64,000 nt of DNA, taken from positions 1,984,001-2,048,000 of the forward strand of contig NZ_CP151635.1 in the NCBI RefSeq assembly GCF_038397735.1. Direction: 5' to 3'. The notes beneath the pieces are model-generated. The model did not search any database, was not told the origin of the DNA, and saw only the letters and a list, made by a program, of their open reading frames with translations. Source of the stretch: Microbacterium sp. LWH13-1.2. Its GTDB lineage: Bacteria > Actinomycetota > Actinomycetes > Actinomycetales > Microbacteriaceae. The position numbers were made by a program, and so were the translations under genes. Below are positions 6,896 through 15,990 of this stretch, one piece after another (position 1 is the first letter of the stretch; each line of letters starts with the position of its first letter).

Positions 6896-8079
6896 GCGTC
6901 GACTCCGACGCGTCGGAGATCGCCGCGCCGACCCGCGTTCGCATCTGTGCCGTGTGCGTACACCGACCGCGTGACGAGTCGGCCGTCGAGGATGTCCCCC
7001 GTCGGCGCGATGACCTCGTGCACTCGTCTGACACCGTCAGCGCCCCGCACGCAATGCACCACGAGATCGACTGCGGCGGCGAGAGCAGGGGCGATGAACG
7101 AGCGGTCGATGTTCCTGCCTGCCAGCAGCGGCAGAAGCGTCAGCTTGTCGAGCGCGTCGGCTGCGGAACTCGCGTGCACAGTGGCGGCACCCGGCACGCC
7201 CGTGTTGAGTGCGAGGACGAGGTCGAGCGCCTCCGCATCCCTGACCTCGCCCACCACGAGGCGATCGGGACGCATCCGCAGTGCCTCCTTCACCAGACGA
7301 CGCAGGGTGATCTCACCCGTCCCCTCGAGACTCGCCTGACGTCCCTGCAAAGAGACCACGTCAGGGCCGTCGACGGCGAGCTCGAACGTCTCCTCGACCG
7401 TGATGATGCGCTGCTGATCGGCACATGACGCGAGGAGCGCGCCGAGGAAAGTGGTCTTGCCGGCGTGCGTCGCACCCGACACGACGACGCTCTTCCCCTC
7501 TCTCATCGCCCGACGCAGAGTGGCCGCGAGGTCGGCGGGGAGTGCGCTGTGCGTGACGAGGGCGTCGAGCGATCGGTAGCGAGGTAGGAACTTGCGGATG
7601 TTCACCGACCAGGAGCCGCGCACCACATCCGCGATGGCCACGTGCAGCCGCGACCCGTCCGCCAGCGACGCATCGACGAAGGGCTGGCTGATGTCGACCC
7701 GGCGACCGGTCGACTGCAGCATCCGCTCGACGAGGTCGCGCAGCTGCGCGTCACTCACCCGCAGCGCGAGTCGCTGCGAGACACCACCCCGCGCGACATG
7801 AATGCTCTCGGGGCCGTTGACCCAGATCTCCTCGATCTCGGGATCGTCGAGCAGCGGCTGCAGCACGCCGAATCCGCTCACCGCGGCGAGGACATCGCGC
7901 ACGCATCCGGCCTCATCATCGATCGGAGTCTCACCCCGAGCGAGCGCGACATCGTTGAACCGCCGCACCTCGGCGAGAGCGACGGCGCGAGCGACCTCGG
8001 CATCGCGCGACGGGTCCGTCCCCTCGGCGCGGAGGCGCTGACGGACACGCTCGACGACGAGGACGGAGGGGTGGATCAC
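6892..8079 (-). CDS. tadA: TadA/CpaF pilus assembly ATPase
   Basis: 395 residues, starting with GTG at 8079. It is a type II/IV secretion ATPase with an N-terminal domain (1-160), a Walker A of SGATHAGKTT at 201-210, an Asp-box region EETFEL (229-234), a Walker B-like DRLVVGEVR (272-280) and a His-box GAATVHASS (297-305). It powers assembly of the Flp pilus together with TadB and TadC. Walker A has His where Gly is usual (GATGAGKTT), which may still be compatible with function. No CpaE-type MinD-like gene lies upstream; instead there is an intergenic space and a tRNA gene. Confidence 0.88.
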   Translation of the reverse strand: MIHPSVLVVERVRQRLRAEGTDPSRDAEVARAVALAEVRRFNDVALARGETPIDDEAGCVRDVLAAVSGFGVLQPLLDDPEIEEIWVNGPESIHVARGGVSQRLALRVSDAQLRDLVERMLQSTGRRVDISQPFVDASLADGSRLHVAIADVVRGSWSVNIRKFLPRYRSLDALVTHSALPADLAATLRRAMREGKSVVVSGATHAGKTTFLGALLASCADQQRIITVEETFELAVDGPDVVSLQGRQASLEGTGEITLRRLVKEALRMRPDRLVVGEVRDAEALDLVLALNTGVPGAATVHASSAADALDKLTLLPLLAGRNIDRSFIAPALAAAVDLVVHCVRGADGVRRVHEVIAPTGDILDGRLVTRSVYAHGTDANAGRRGDLRRVGVDA

Positions 8080-8199
8080 CCGAGCATCCTCGCAAGGATC
8101 CCGCTCCCGCCGCCGGAGTTATCCACAGCACGGTCCCGCCGCCTGCGGGCGGATCCTCAGCTACGCACGATCCCCCGATCAGTAGACTGATTTCACCGC

Positions 8200-8281
8200 G
8201 CGGGAGTGGTGAAATTGGCAGACACGCAGGATTTAGGTTCCTGTGCCCTAGGGCGTGTGGGTTCAAGTCCCACCTTCCGCA
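8200..8281 (+). tRNA. tRNA-Leu (anticodon UAG)
   Basis: The acceptor strand GCGGGAG pairs with CTTCCGC before the discriminator A. The anticodon stem CAGGA/TCCTG encloses the loop TTTAGGT, giving anticodon TAG, which reads CUA codons. A long variable arm (class II) and the T-arm GGGTTCAAGTCCC are present. The 3' CCA is not encoded. TAGACT at 8183-8188 is a likely -10. Confidence 0.93.
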
Positions 8282-8347
8282 CCGATCAGTCGCATGCCGT
8301 GCGGCCGACGACTTGACCGCCGCACAGCTCACTACGACGGGAAATCC

Positions 8348-9118
8348 ATGCATCACGCCGCTCTCATCCCCTGGCTCGACCCCGCCACCATCATCGGCTC
8401 GGCCGGCCCCTGGGCGCTCCTCGTGGTGTGCTTCATCGTCTTCGCCGAGACCGGCCTGCTGGTCGGCTTCCTGCTGCCGGGCGACACGCTGCTCGTGATC
8501 TCGGGCCTGCTGTCGCACCCGATCGCCGGCTCCGAGCACGGCGTCTTCGGCATCAACGTCTGGATCGTCGCGCTGCTCATCGGGTTGTCCGCGTTCGTCG
8601 GTGGCGAAGTCGGCTATCTGATCGGTCACAAGGGCGGGCCCGCGGTCTTCGAACGCAAGGAATCCGGCCTCTTCAGCAAGAAGAACGTCGAGCGCACCAA
8701 CGCGTTCTTCGAGCGCTTCGGCGGCATCACCGTCATCCTCGCCCGCTTCGTGCCGATCGTCCGCACGTTCGCGCCGGTCGCTGCCGGCGTCGGCCACATG
8801 CCGTGGCGCCGCTACACGCTCTACAACCTGATCGGAGCGATCCTCTGGGGCTTCGGGCTCACGATGTTCGGCTACGCCATCGGATTCATCCCTCCGGTCG
8901 CGCACTTCGTCGAGAGCTACATCGACCTGATCCTGCTCGCCGCCGTCGGCGGTACCGCGCTCGTCACGCTCTGGCACTACCTCTCCGAGCGCCACAAGGC
9001 CAAGAAGGAGGCCGCTGCCGGCGAAGGCGAGACCGACGCCGCCGAGGCGGAAGAACTCGCGCTCGACCCCGAGGTGTTCGACCGCGCTCCCGACTTCGAC
9101 GGAGACGGCAAGCACTGA
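8348..9118 (+). CDS. DedA family membrane protein
   Basis: 256 residues from ATG 8348; a longer frame would start inside the tRNA. DedA/SNARE-associated fold: ETGLLVGFLLPGDTLL (about 33-48), a glycine-rich GEVGYLIGHKGG, and the conserved FERFGGITVILARFVPIVRTFAPVAAGVGHM stretch with key Arg residues (about 120-150), then two C-terminal membrane helices and an acidic tail ending DFDGDGKH. DedA proteins are linked to polyprenyl-phosphate or phospholipid flipping and membrane potential. It is a single gene ended by a strong hairpin. Confidence 0.88.
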   Translation: MHHAALIPWLDPATIIGSAGPWALLVVCFIVFAETGLLVGFLLPGDTLLVISGLLSHPIAGSEHGVFGINVWIVALLIGLSAFVGGEVGYLIGHKGGPAVFERKESGLFSKKNVERTNAFFERFGGITVILARFVPIVRTFAPVAAGVGHMPWRRYTLYNLIGAILWGFGLTMFGYAIGFIPPVAHFVESYIDLILLAAVGGTALVTLWHYLSERHKAKKEAAAGEGETDAAEAEELALDPEVFDRAPDFDGDGKH

Positions 9119-9138
9119 CCTCGAACGAGTGAGATGGG

Positions 9139-9170
9139 GGCGGGCTGAGCTCTCAGCCCGCCTTCTTCTT
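9139..9170. terminator. Hairpin terminator between dedA and ku
   Basis: Stem GGCGGGCTGA / TCAGCCCGCC with a GCTC loop at 9139-9162, followed by the T-rich TTCTTCTT. It overlaps the 3' end of ku on the other strand, so it may serve both convergent genes. Confidence 0.75.
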
Positions 9171-10016
9171 GCTCGGGGTCTTCTTGGTGCTCGCCTTCTG
9201 ATCGGACGAATCCGACGAATCCGACCGAGCGGCCTTCGTGCGCGCGACGCTGGCTCGCAGCGCCTCCATGAGATCGATCACCTCGCCGCTCTTGGCGTCA
9301 CCCTCGGCCTCGCCGAACGTCTCCGACACGTCGAACGTGTCACCCGCCTCGATCTTGGCGTCGATCAGAGTGCGCAGCTCCCTCTGGTACTCGTCGACGA
9401 AGGACTCGGGGTCGAAGTCGGCTGAGTAGCTGTCGACCAGGGATGCCGAGAGCTCGAGCTCCTTCTTCGAGATCCGCACGTCTTCATCCAGCGCCGGGAA
9501 CTCGGCCTCGCGCACCTCGTCGGCCCACAGCAGCGTCTGCAGCACCAGCACCTTGCCGCGCACCCTGAGCGCGGCGAGGCGGGTCTTCTGCCGCAGTGTG
9601 AACCGCACGATCGCCGTGCGGTCGGTCTGCTCGAGCGTCTTGCGCAGCAGCACATAGGCCTTGGGCGACTTCGAGTCGGGCTCGAGATAGTACGGCTTGT
9701 CGAGAGTCAGCAGATCGACCTGGTCGGACGGCACGAACTCGACGACGTCGATCTCGCGGCTCTTCTCGGCGGGCAGCGCTGCCAGGTCGTCCTTCGTGAG
9801 CACGACCGTCTGCCCCTCGTCGACGTACGCGCGATCGATGTCGGCATATGCCACGGTCTCGCCGCACACCTCGCACGTGCGCTGATACCGGATGCGACCG
9901 CCATCCTTCTCGTGCACCTGATGCAGCGGCACGTCGTGGTCCTCCGCCGCGGAGTACACCTTGACCGGCACATTCACGAGGCCGAAGGTCAGCGCGCCCT
10001 TCCAGATCGTTCTCAT
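9153..10016 (-). CDS. ku: Ku homodimeric DNA end-binding protein
   Basis: 287 residues from the ATG at 10016 (MRTIWKGALTFGLVNVPVKVYSA, the usual bacterial Ku start). The Ku core spans residues 1-245 and includes CEVCG, EIDVVEFVPSDQVDLL and KAYVLLRKTLEQTDRTAIVRFTLR. A Lys/Ser-rich tail (SSDQKASTKKTPSKKKAG) is a likely DNA-binding extension. Ku binds DNA ends and recruits LigD for non-homologous end joining. It is divergent from ligD with 59 bases between starts. Its own -10 is weaker (TTCACT six bases before the start). Confidence 0.95.
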   Translation of the reverse strand: MRTIWKGALTFGLVNVPVKVYSAAEDHDVPLHQVHEKDGGRIRYQRTCEVCGETVAYADIDRAYVDEGQTVVLTKDDLAALPAEKSREIDVVEFVPSDQVDLLTLDKPYYLEPDSKSPKAYVLLRKTLEQTDRTAIVRFTLRQKTRLAALRVRGKVLVLQTLLWADEVREAEFPALDEDVRISKKELELSASLVDSYSADFDPESFVDEYQRELRTLIDAKIEAGDTFDVSETFGEAEGDAKSGEVIDLMEALRASVARTKAARSDSSDSSDQKASTKKTPSKKKAG

Positions 10017-10075
10017 GCCCCCAGTGAACACCAGGCGCCCCGGTCGCGGCCAGTACCTTGACTACGCTGGGCGTC

Positions 10076-12058
10076 ATGGTTGCCGAGGCGCAGAACGTGC
10101 AGATCGACGGCCGCCGCCTGCGCATCACCAACCTCGACAAGGTCGTCTACCCCGACACCGGCACGACCAAGGGCGAGATCATCGCCTACTACACGGCGAT
10201 CGCGCCCCACATCCTCCCCCTCCTCAAGGGCCGCCCGGTCACCCGCAAGCGCTGGGTCGAGGGGGTCGGAACCTCTCAGCATCCCGCCGATTCCTTCTTC
10301 ACGAAGCAGCTCGAGCCCGGAGCGCCGAGCTGGATCCCGCGGCACGAGATCCGTCACTCCGACGGCCCGAAAGAGTATCCGCTCGTCGATGACGTGCCGA
10401 CCCTCGTCTGGCTCGCGCAGGTCGCCGCGATTGAGCTGCACGTGCCGCAGTGGCGCTTCGCCCCGGACGGCCTCCCCGGAAACCCCGACCGACTCGTGCT
10501 CGACCTCGACCCCGGCCCCGGGGTCGGTCTCGCTCAGTGCGCGGACGTCGCCCGGATCGCCCGCGGACTGCTCACCGACATCGGACTCGACCCCGTTCCC
10601 GTCACCAGCGGCAGCAAAGGCATCCACCTCTACGCCGCTCTTCCCGGCCAGCAGACCAGCGACGAGATCTCGGCAGTGGTGAAGGAGATCGCCCGGCTCA
10701 TCGAGACCGAGAATCCTGATCTCGCCACCAGCACCATGGCGAAGGCCGCCCGCGGCGGCAAGGTGTTTCTCGACTGGAGCCAGAACAACGGCAAGAAGAC
10801 GACCATCTCGCCGTACTCGATGCGCGGCCGCGCACAGCCCTGGGTGGCCGCACCCCGCACCTGGGAAGAGCTCGACGACCCCGATCTGGCGCAGCTCGAC
10901 TTCGCGACCGTCCTGGAACGCGCGGACTCCGGGATCGATCCGATCTCGCCGCTGCGCACCGAACATGCACCGCGGGTGCAGACCCCGAGCGCCGCAGCAT
11001 CCGATGAGGACGCCGCCTCCGCGCAGCCCGCCGCATCTGCGCGACGCCGCCCGCGGATCTCCGGCGCGGCGAACGCCCCGACATCCGTCTCCCCCGCGTC
11101 CGTCTCGCCGATGCTCGCCGAGAACGGCACGCCCGCGATCGCCCGCCGCCTGAGCTCCCCCTCCTGGGTCGAGGTGAAGTGGGACGGCATCCGCGCGATC
11201 GGCACCTGGGCCGACGGACGGATGCTGCTGCATGCCCGCAGCGGCACGGACATCACCGCCCGCTACCCTGAGCTCACCGCGGACGGCGCTCCCTTCCTGC
11301 CGGTCGCCGATGCGATCATCGACGGAGAGATCGTCGCATTCGACGCGCACAGCCGGCCGAGCTTCTCGCTGCTGCAGAATCGGATGCACCTCACTCGGCC
11401 CCGTGAGATCGAACGCGAGGTCGTTCGCACCCCGATCGTCTACATGGTCTTCGACCTGCTGCGCCTCGACGGGCACGACCTCAGCTCGATGCCGCTGTCA
11501 CAGCGGCGCACTCTGCTCGAAGAGGTGGTCTCGGATCTGGAGGCCCCGATGCAGGTGCCGCCCGTGTTCGACGACGTCGACGCCGCGCTGGCCGCGAGCG
11601 ACGAGTTCGGTCTCGAGGGCGTGGTCGTGAAAGACCCCGCGTCCCGCTATCGCGCAGGGCAGCGCTCCCCCGCCTGGCTCAAGCTCAAGCTGACTCGGAT
11701 GCAGGAGGTCGTGATCGTCGGCATCCGTCCGGGGAAAGGCGAGCGCGAGGGCACGTTCGGTTCCCTGCTGCTCGCGGTTCCGGACTCCGGCCGGCTGCGG
11801 TACGTCGGACGCGTCGGCACCGGCTTCACCGACCGGATGCTGCGCGATCTGCTCTCGCGCCTCGCGCCGTTGCGCATCGGATCAGCCGCCGTGGACGGAG
11901 TACCCGCTCTCGACGCATCGGACGCGCTGTGGGTGGAGCCGGAGCTGGTCGGCGAGGTCGAGTTCGCCAACTGGACCCCCGACGGCGTCCTTCGTCACTC
12001 CCGCTGGCGCGGGCTCCGCCCCGACAAATCGCCCGACGAGGTCGTGGTCGAGAGCTGA
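10076..12058 (+). CDS. ligD: LigD: polymerase plus ATP-dependent ligase
   Basis: 660 residues, ATG at 10076 with TACGCT seven bases upstream (leaderless type). The N-terminal archaeo-eukaryotic primase/polymerase domain spans about 1-290, with LVLDLDPGPGVG carrying the catalytic acid pair, SGSKGIHLY and FLDWSQNNGKKTT. A linker (about 295-340) leads to the ligase domain with nucleotidyl lysine in VEVKWDGIRA (about 360), DGEIVAFD, EGVVVKDPASRY and the OB-fold C-terminus. No separate phosphoesterase (PE) domain is visible, unlike the mycobacterial three-domain enzyme. It repairs double-strand breaks with Ku. Confidence 0.93.
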   Translation: MVAEAQNVQIDGRRLRITNLDKVVYPDTGTTKGEIIAYYTAIAPHILPLLKGRPVTRKRWVEGVGTSQHPADSFFTKQLEPGAPSWIPRHEIRHSDGPKEYPLVDDVPTLVWLAQVAAIELHVPQWRFAPDGLPGNPDRLVLDLDPGPGVGLAQCADVARIARGLLTDIGLDPVPVTSGSKGIHLYAALPGQQTSDEISAVVKEIARLIETENPDLATSTMAKAARGGKVFLDWSQNNGKKTTISPYSMRGRAQPWVAAPRTWEELDDPDLAQLDFATVLERADSGIDPISPLRTEHAPRVQTPSAAASDEDAASAQPAASARRRPRISGAANAPTSVSPASVSPMLAENGTPAIARRLSSPSWVEVKWDGIRAIGTWADGRMLLHARSGTDITARYPELTADGAPFLPVADAIIDGEIVAFDAHSRPSFSLLQNRMHLTRPREIEREVVRTPIVYMVFDLLRLDGHDLSSMPLSQRRTLLEEVVSDLEAPMQVPPVFDDVDAALAASDEFGLEGVVVKDPASRYRAGQRSPAWLKLKLTRMQEVVIVGIRPGKGEREGTFGSLLLAVPDSGRLRYVGRVGTGFTDRMLRDLLSRLAPLRIGSAAVDGVPALDASDALWVEPELVGEVEFANWTPDGVLRHSRWRGLRPDKSPDEVVVES

Positions 12059-12062
12059 CCCG

Positions 12063-12983
12063 TCACGCGTGATGCGGTTCGCAGTCCGACTGCTCAGCGG
12101 GTTCGATCTGGAAGGTCGAATGCTCCACGTCGAAGTGATGGGCGAGACACGACTGCAGGTCGCTCAGCAGCTTCGCGGATCGCCCGTCGGCGAGAAGCGC
12201 AGGTTCGACGCTGACGTGCGCGCTGAACACCGGAGCGCCGCGGGTCAGCTGCCACACGTGCACATCGTGCACTCCGACGACACCGTCGTAGTCGAGCAGG
12301 TGCTGGCGGATGTCGCTGACCGCCGTGCCTGCCGGCGCCGATTCCGACAGCACCGAGAAGACCTCGCGCAGCAGCGCGATCGCGCGCGGGATGATCAGCA
12401 CGGCGATCATGATCGACGCGAGCGCGTCTGCCGGCATCCATCCCGTCGTCACGATCACGATCGCGGCGATGATCACCATCGCCGAGCCGATCAGGTCGCC
12501 CATCACCTCGAGGTACGCGCCGCGGACGTTGATGCTGGTGCGCTGGGCACGGCTCAGAAGCCACATCGAGATCGCATTGGCCACGAGTCCGACGACCGCG
12601 ACGACGAGCATCAGCCCTCCGGCGACCTCGGTCTCGCCCGGATCGATCAGCCGACCGACGGCCTCGATCCCGACCCATCCGGCGAGGAGGATCAGGATGA
12701 TCGCGTTGATCAGCGCCCCGAACACCTCGGCGCGCTGATACCCGAACGTACGGCGGTCGTCGGCCGGTCGCGCGGCGACCGCGGCGGCGATCAACGCGAT
12801 CACGAGTGCCGAGGCGTCGGTGAACATGTGCGCCGCGTCCGCCAACAGCGCGAGCGAGCCTGTGAGGATCGCGCCCACGACCTGCACCACCATGATGGTC
12901 GCGGTCAGGCTCAGCGATATCGCCAGAAGACGGCGATGACTCGCAGAGCGGATGCCGCCGGAGGCGGGCGCGTGATCGTGCAT
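12063..12983 (-). CDS. Cation diffusion facilitator (Zn/Co/Cd efflux)
   Basis: 306 residues, ATG at 12983 with TAGCCT six bases upstream (leaderless type). Six membrane helices; metal-site motif HMFTD (about 52-56) in helix 2 and YLEVMGDLIGS (about 157-167) in helix 5. The cytoplasmic C-terminal domain (from about 210) has VHDVHVWQLTRGAPVFSAHV and ends in a His-bearing tail. It resembles CzcD/ZitB proton-coupled exporters. It is convergent with ligD, separated by four bases. Confidence 0.9.
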   Translation of the reverse strand: MHDHAPASGGIRSASHRRLLAISLSLTATIMVVQVVGAILTGSLALLADAAHMFTDASALVIALIAAAVAARPADDRRTFGYQRAEVFGALINAIILILLAGWVGIEAVGRLIDPGETEVAGGLMLVVAVVGLVANAISMWLLSRAQRTSINVRGAYLEVMGDLIGSAMVIIAAIVIVTTGWMPADALASIMIAVLIIPRAIALLREVFSVLSESAPAGTAVSDIRQHLLDYDGVVGVHDVHVWQLTRGAPVFSAHVSVEPALLADGRSAKLLSDLQSCLAHHFDVEHSTFQIEPAEQSDCEPHHA

Positions 12984-13067
12984 GCTTCCAGGCTAGACGG
13001 GCGATCGTGCCGCTCGGCGGGTCTGCGCGCAGTCGGGAATGGTGATGATTCTCAGTAGCCGCGCCCT

Positions 13068-13643
13068 TCAGCGCGCTCGGGTGTACTCGAGCACGACGCA
13101 GCCGTTGTCGAACGAGCGCATCCGATCGAGGCCGAACTGCGTCGGGGCGAAGGGGTGGCTCGTCATCGGGATGCCGGACCCCGCGATCACCGGGTACTTC
13201 TTGACGATCAGCCTGTCGATCTCATCGAGGAGTACGCCGGCGAGCACGGCACCGCCAGCCAGGTAGATGCCGAGACCGGGCTCCGCCTTGAGCTCACGCA
13301 TCCGCGCGACGGGATCCGTGCGGACGATCTCGACGTTCGGCTCGCCCGGGTCGTCCAGCGAGCGGCTGAACACAATGGTGCGCAACTGCGAGTACGGATC
13401 GGTGATGCCGGCCTGCAGTGCTGGCTCGTAGGTGCGACGCCCCATCACCACGGTGTCGAAACGAGTGAGCGGCTCGTCGGCGCCTCCCCGATCGGCTCGG
13501 ACGAATGCGGGCTGGATGTCGGAGAGTTCCGTGCCGAGCAGTTCGGCGAATGCCGGGGTCACCGGATAGAAGTCGACCTCGTCGGCCGGCCCCGCGATGA
13601 ACCCGTCGAGGGTCACGCCGATGTAGTAGGTGAGTTCTCGCAT
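13068..13643 (-). CDS. RibD/dihydrofolate reductase-like protein
   Basis: 191 residues from ATG 13643 (MRELTYYIGVTLDGFIAG). Conserved features are the N-terminal strand with SLDGFIAG-type motif, FDTVVMGRRTYEPAL, IVFSRSL, and GIYLAGGAVLAGVLLDEIDRLIVKKYPVIAGSGIPM. The fold is that of NADPH-dependent RibD C-terminal/DHFR-like reductases, and the substrate cannot be told. TACTGT lies seven bases before the ATG (leaderless type), with TTGACG 18 bases further up. Both elements are bracketed by a 13-base inverted repeat, so it is probably repressor controlled. Confidence 0.8.
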   Translation of the reverse strand: MRELTYYIGVTLDGFIAGPADEVDFYPVTPAFAELLGTELSDIQPAFVRADRGGADEPLTRFDTVVMGRRTYEPALQAGITDPYSQLRTIVFSRSLDDPGEPNVEIVRTDPVARMRELKAEPGLGIYLAGGAVLAGVLLDEIDRLIVKKYPVIAGSGIPMTSHPFAPTQFGLDRMRSFDNGCVVLEYTRAR

Positions 13644-13651
13644 GTCGACCA

Positions 13652-13695
13652 CAGTAACCACTACGTATGAAGTACGTCAAGAGTAGTGGTTACTG
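13652..13695. promoter_or_regulatory. Promoter framed by 13-base inverted repeat
   Basis: CAGTAACCACTAC (13652-13664) and GTAGTGGTTACTG (13683-13695) are exact reverse complements. Between them on the minus strand lies a -35-like TTGACG (13682-13677), and the -10-like TACTGT overlaps the arm nearest the gene. A nested ACGTA-N5-TACGT repeat (13663-13677) sits in the spacer. The arrangement fits a repressor operator; a terminator for rdgB is less likely because no T-run follows. Confidence 0.65.
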
Positions 13696-13704
13696 CTCGG
13701 TGGG

Positions 13705-14298
13705 TCAGAGATCGGCGAGCAGCGGCACCAGTTCTGCGAACGCGCGGGCGCGGTGCGACTGCTCCTGCTTCTCGTCGGCCGTGAAGTCGCCCACGGTGCG
13801 CTCGGCGCCCTCCGGCTGTCCATCCGGGATGAAGATCGGGTCGTAGCCGAACCCGCCCCCGCCGGATGCCTCGGTGGCCAGGCGCCCCGGCCAGTTCCCC
13901 ACGACCACGTGCTCGGCTCCCTCGGGCGTCACCAGCGCGATGGTCGAGTTGAAGTGGGCGGTGCGGTGTGGATCCGCGATGTCACGCAGCTGGTCGAGCA
14001 GCAGTTCGAGGTTCGCCGCAGCATCCTTCTTCTGCCCCGCCCAGTAGGCGGAGAACACCCCGGGCGATCCTCCGAGCACGTCGACGCAGATGCCGGAGTC
14101 GTCGGCGAGGGCCGCGAGACCCGTGTGCAGCGATGCAGCACGCGCCTTGATGAGCGCATTCTCGGCGAAGGTCACACCGTCCTCGACCGGCTCCGGGCCG
14201 TCGTATCCGACGACCTCGAGATCGGGGCGCGTGGCCGCGACGATCTGCTGGAACTCCGCGACCTTGTGCGGATTGTGGGTGGCGAGGACGACCTTCAT
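13705..14298 (-). CDS. rdgB: RdgB/HAM1 non-canonical purine NTP pyrophosphatase
   Basis: 197 residues, ATG at 14298 overlapping the rph stop (TGATG). Motifs LATHNPHKVAEF (5-16), FAENALIKARAAS, ALADDSGICVDVL, GGFGYDPIFIPDG and SHRARAF are diagnostic. It hydrolyses dITP, XTP and related nucleotides to monophosphates, keeping them out of DNA and RNA. It is translated together with rph. Confidence 0.95.
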   Translation of the reverse strand: MKVVLATHNPHKVAEFQQIVAATRPDLEVVGYDGPEPVEDGVTFAENALIKARAASLHTGLAALADDSGICVDVLGGSPGVFSAYWAGQKKDAAANLELLLDQLRDIADPHRTAHFNSTIALVTPEGAEHVVVGNWPGRLATEASGGGGFGYDPIFIPDGQPEGAERTVGDFTADEKQEQSHRARAFAELVPLLADL

Positions 14299-15032
14299 CA
14301 GCCCGCGAGCGCCTTCAGCTGCTGATCCTTCAGATCGGCGCAGCCTGCGACGCCGAGTTCGAGAAGCGCATCGAGCTCGCGCTTGTCGAACGGTGCCCCC
14401 TCGGCGGTGCCCTGCACCTCGACGAAGAGGCCACGACCGGTCACGACGATGTTCATGTCGGTCTCGGCGCGGACATCCTCGACATATGCGAGATCGAGCA
14501 TGGGCGCGCCGTCGATGATCCCGACCGAGACGGCGGCGACGGAGTCGAGCAGCGGCGTCGAGTTCTTGCCGATGAACTTCTTCTCCCTGCCCCACTCGAT
14601 CGCATCCGCCAGGGCCACGTAGGCACCGGTGATCGCGGCGGTGCGCGTTCCGCCGTCGGCCTGCAGCACGTCGCAGTCGATGACGATCGTGTTCTCGCCG
14701 AGAGCCTTGGTGTCGACGACGGCGCGCAGGGCTCGGCCGATCAGGCGCGAGATCTCGTGCGTGCGTCCACCGATGCGACCCTTGACGCTCTCGCGGTCGT
14801 TTCGGCTGTTGGTCGCACGGGGAAGCATCGAGTACTCGGCCGTGACCCAGCCCTTGCCCTTGCCGGTGAGCCAGCGGGGCACGCCGTTCGTGAACGATGC
14901 GGTGCACAGCACCTTGGTGCCGCCGAAGCTGATCAGTGCCGATCCCTCGGCGTGGCTGCTCCAGCCTCGCTCGATCGTTATCTCACGGAGCTGGTCGGTG
15001 GAGCGGCCGTCGGCGCGGACGATGCTGGTCAT
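14298..15032 (-). CDS. rph: Ribonuclease PH
   Basis: 244 residues, ATG at 15032 preceded by AAGGAA. Typical features: [37 protein letters not shown] near the start, the phosphate-binding [16 protein letters not shown] stretch, [23 protein letters not shown], and [10 protein letters not shown]. This phosphorolytic 3'-5' exoribonuclease trims tRNA 3' ends. It is followed by rdgB in an overlapping pair, a common actinobacterial order with murI upstream. Confidence 0.95.
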   Translation of the reverse strand: MTSIVRADGRSTDQLREITIERGWSSHAEGSALISFGGTKVLCTASFTNGVPRWLTGKGKGWVTAEYSMLPRATNSRNDRESVKGRIGGRTHEISRLIGRALRAVVDTKALGENTIVIDCDVLQADGGTRTAAITGAYVALADAIEWGREKKFIGKNSTPLLDSVAAVSVGIIDGAPMLDLAYVEDVRAETDMNIVVTGRGLFVEVQGTAEGAPFDKRELDALLELGVAGCADLKDQQLKALAG

Positions 15033-15081
15033 GGGGTTCCTTCGGTGGGGGTGGAAGAAGCGGATGGATGCTGCGGAGGAG

Positions 15082-15915
15082 TCAGAGCCCTGCGGCTGAT
15101 TCCGGAAGAGTGATGACGCCGGTCTGCACGAGCTGCACGTCGCGCACCTCCCGGCCCATCAGACGGTTGGCGAGGGCGGTGAACTCGGTGGTCGAGTCGC
15201 CGGTCGCCTCGTAGACGTACGACGCGGTGGCATCGGGCGACGCGAGAAGGTCGCCGCGGACCAGCTGGCGATACACGTCTCCCGCGGTCTCGTCGTCGCT
15301 CGACACGAGGGTGACGCCCTCGCCCATCACGTAGCTGATCGCACCGCGGAGGAAAGGGTAGTGCGTGCATCCGAGCACCAGGGTGTCGACACCTGCGTCT
15401 CGCAGCGGCGCGAGGTACTCCTCGGCGGTGGCGAGGACCTCGGGCGTGCCGGTGATGCCACCCTCGACGAACTCGACGAAGCGGGGGCACGCCGCGGTGA
15501 AGACCTCGAGACGCTCGTTCACCTCGAGCATGTCCTGGTAGGCACGTGAGCCGATCGTCCCGACAGTGCCGATGACGCCCACCCGCCCGTTGCGCGTGGT
15601 CGACACGGCCCGGCGCACGGCAGGGCCGATGACCTCGACGACGGGGACGTCGTAGCGCTCCCGCGCGTCGCGCAGCATGGCCGCGGACGCCGTGTTGCAG
15701 GCGATCACGAGCATCTTGACGCCCTGATCGACCAGCGTGTCGAGCACCTCGAGGCTGTAGCGACGCACATCGGCGATCGGCTTCGGGCCGTACGGCGAGT
15801 GCGCGGTGTCGCCGATGTAGACGAACGATTCCCGGGGCAGCTGGGCTCGGATGGCCCTGGCCACCGTGAGTCCGCCGACACCGGAGTCGAAGATTCCGAT
15901 CGGGGCGTCGTTCAT
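15082..15915 (-). CDS. murI: Glutamate racemase
   Basis: 277 residues, ATG at 15915; TAGGCT lies eight bases upstream. Starts [20 protein letters not shown] (DSGVGG). The catalytic cysteines are in ACNTASA (about 73) and GCTHYPFL (about 186). It makes D-glutamate for peptidoglycan. It is followed by rph and rdgB on the same strand, with 49 bases before rph. Confidence 0.95.
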   Translation of the reverse strand: MNDAPIGIFDSGVGGLTVARAIRAQLPRESFVYIGDTAHSPYGPKPIADVRRYSLEVLDTLVDQGVKMLVIACNTASAAMLRDARERYDVPVVEVIGPAVRRAVSTTRNGRVGVIGTVGTIGSRAYQDMLEVNERLEVFTAACPRFVEFVEGGITGTPEVLATAEEYLAPLRDAGVDTLVLGCTHYPFLRGAISYVMGEGVTLVSSDDETAGDVYRQLVRGDLLASPDATASYVYEATGDSTTEFTALANRLMGREVRDVQLVQTGVITLPESAAGL

Positions 15916-15990
15916 GACTCACCAGCCTACCCGCGCGCACCCCGCGTCACGCTCAGCAACCCGGGCGGATGTCGTCACTAAGCTGAGCGC

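Noticed and set aside
8119..8127. TTATCCACA, identical to the E. coli DnaA box
   Set aside because: Single copy, no cluster of boxes, no dnaA, dnaN or AT-rich unwinding element nearby; likely chance.
8200..8281. tRNA-Leu as attachment site of the accessory block
   Set aside because: The block lies on the other side of tadABC, no integrase is visible and no copy of the tRNA 3' end was seen near 5 kb.
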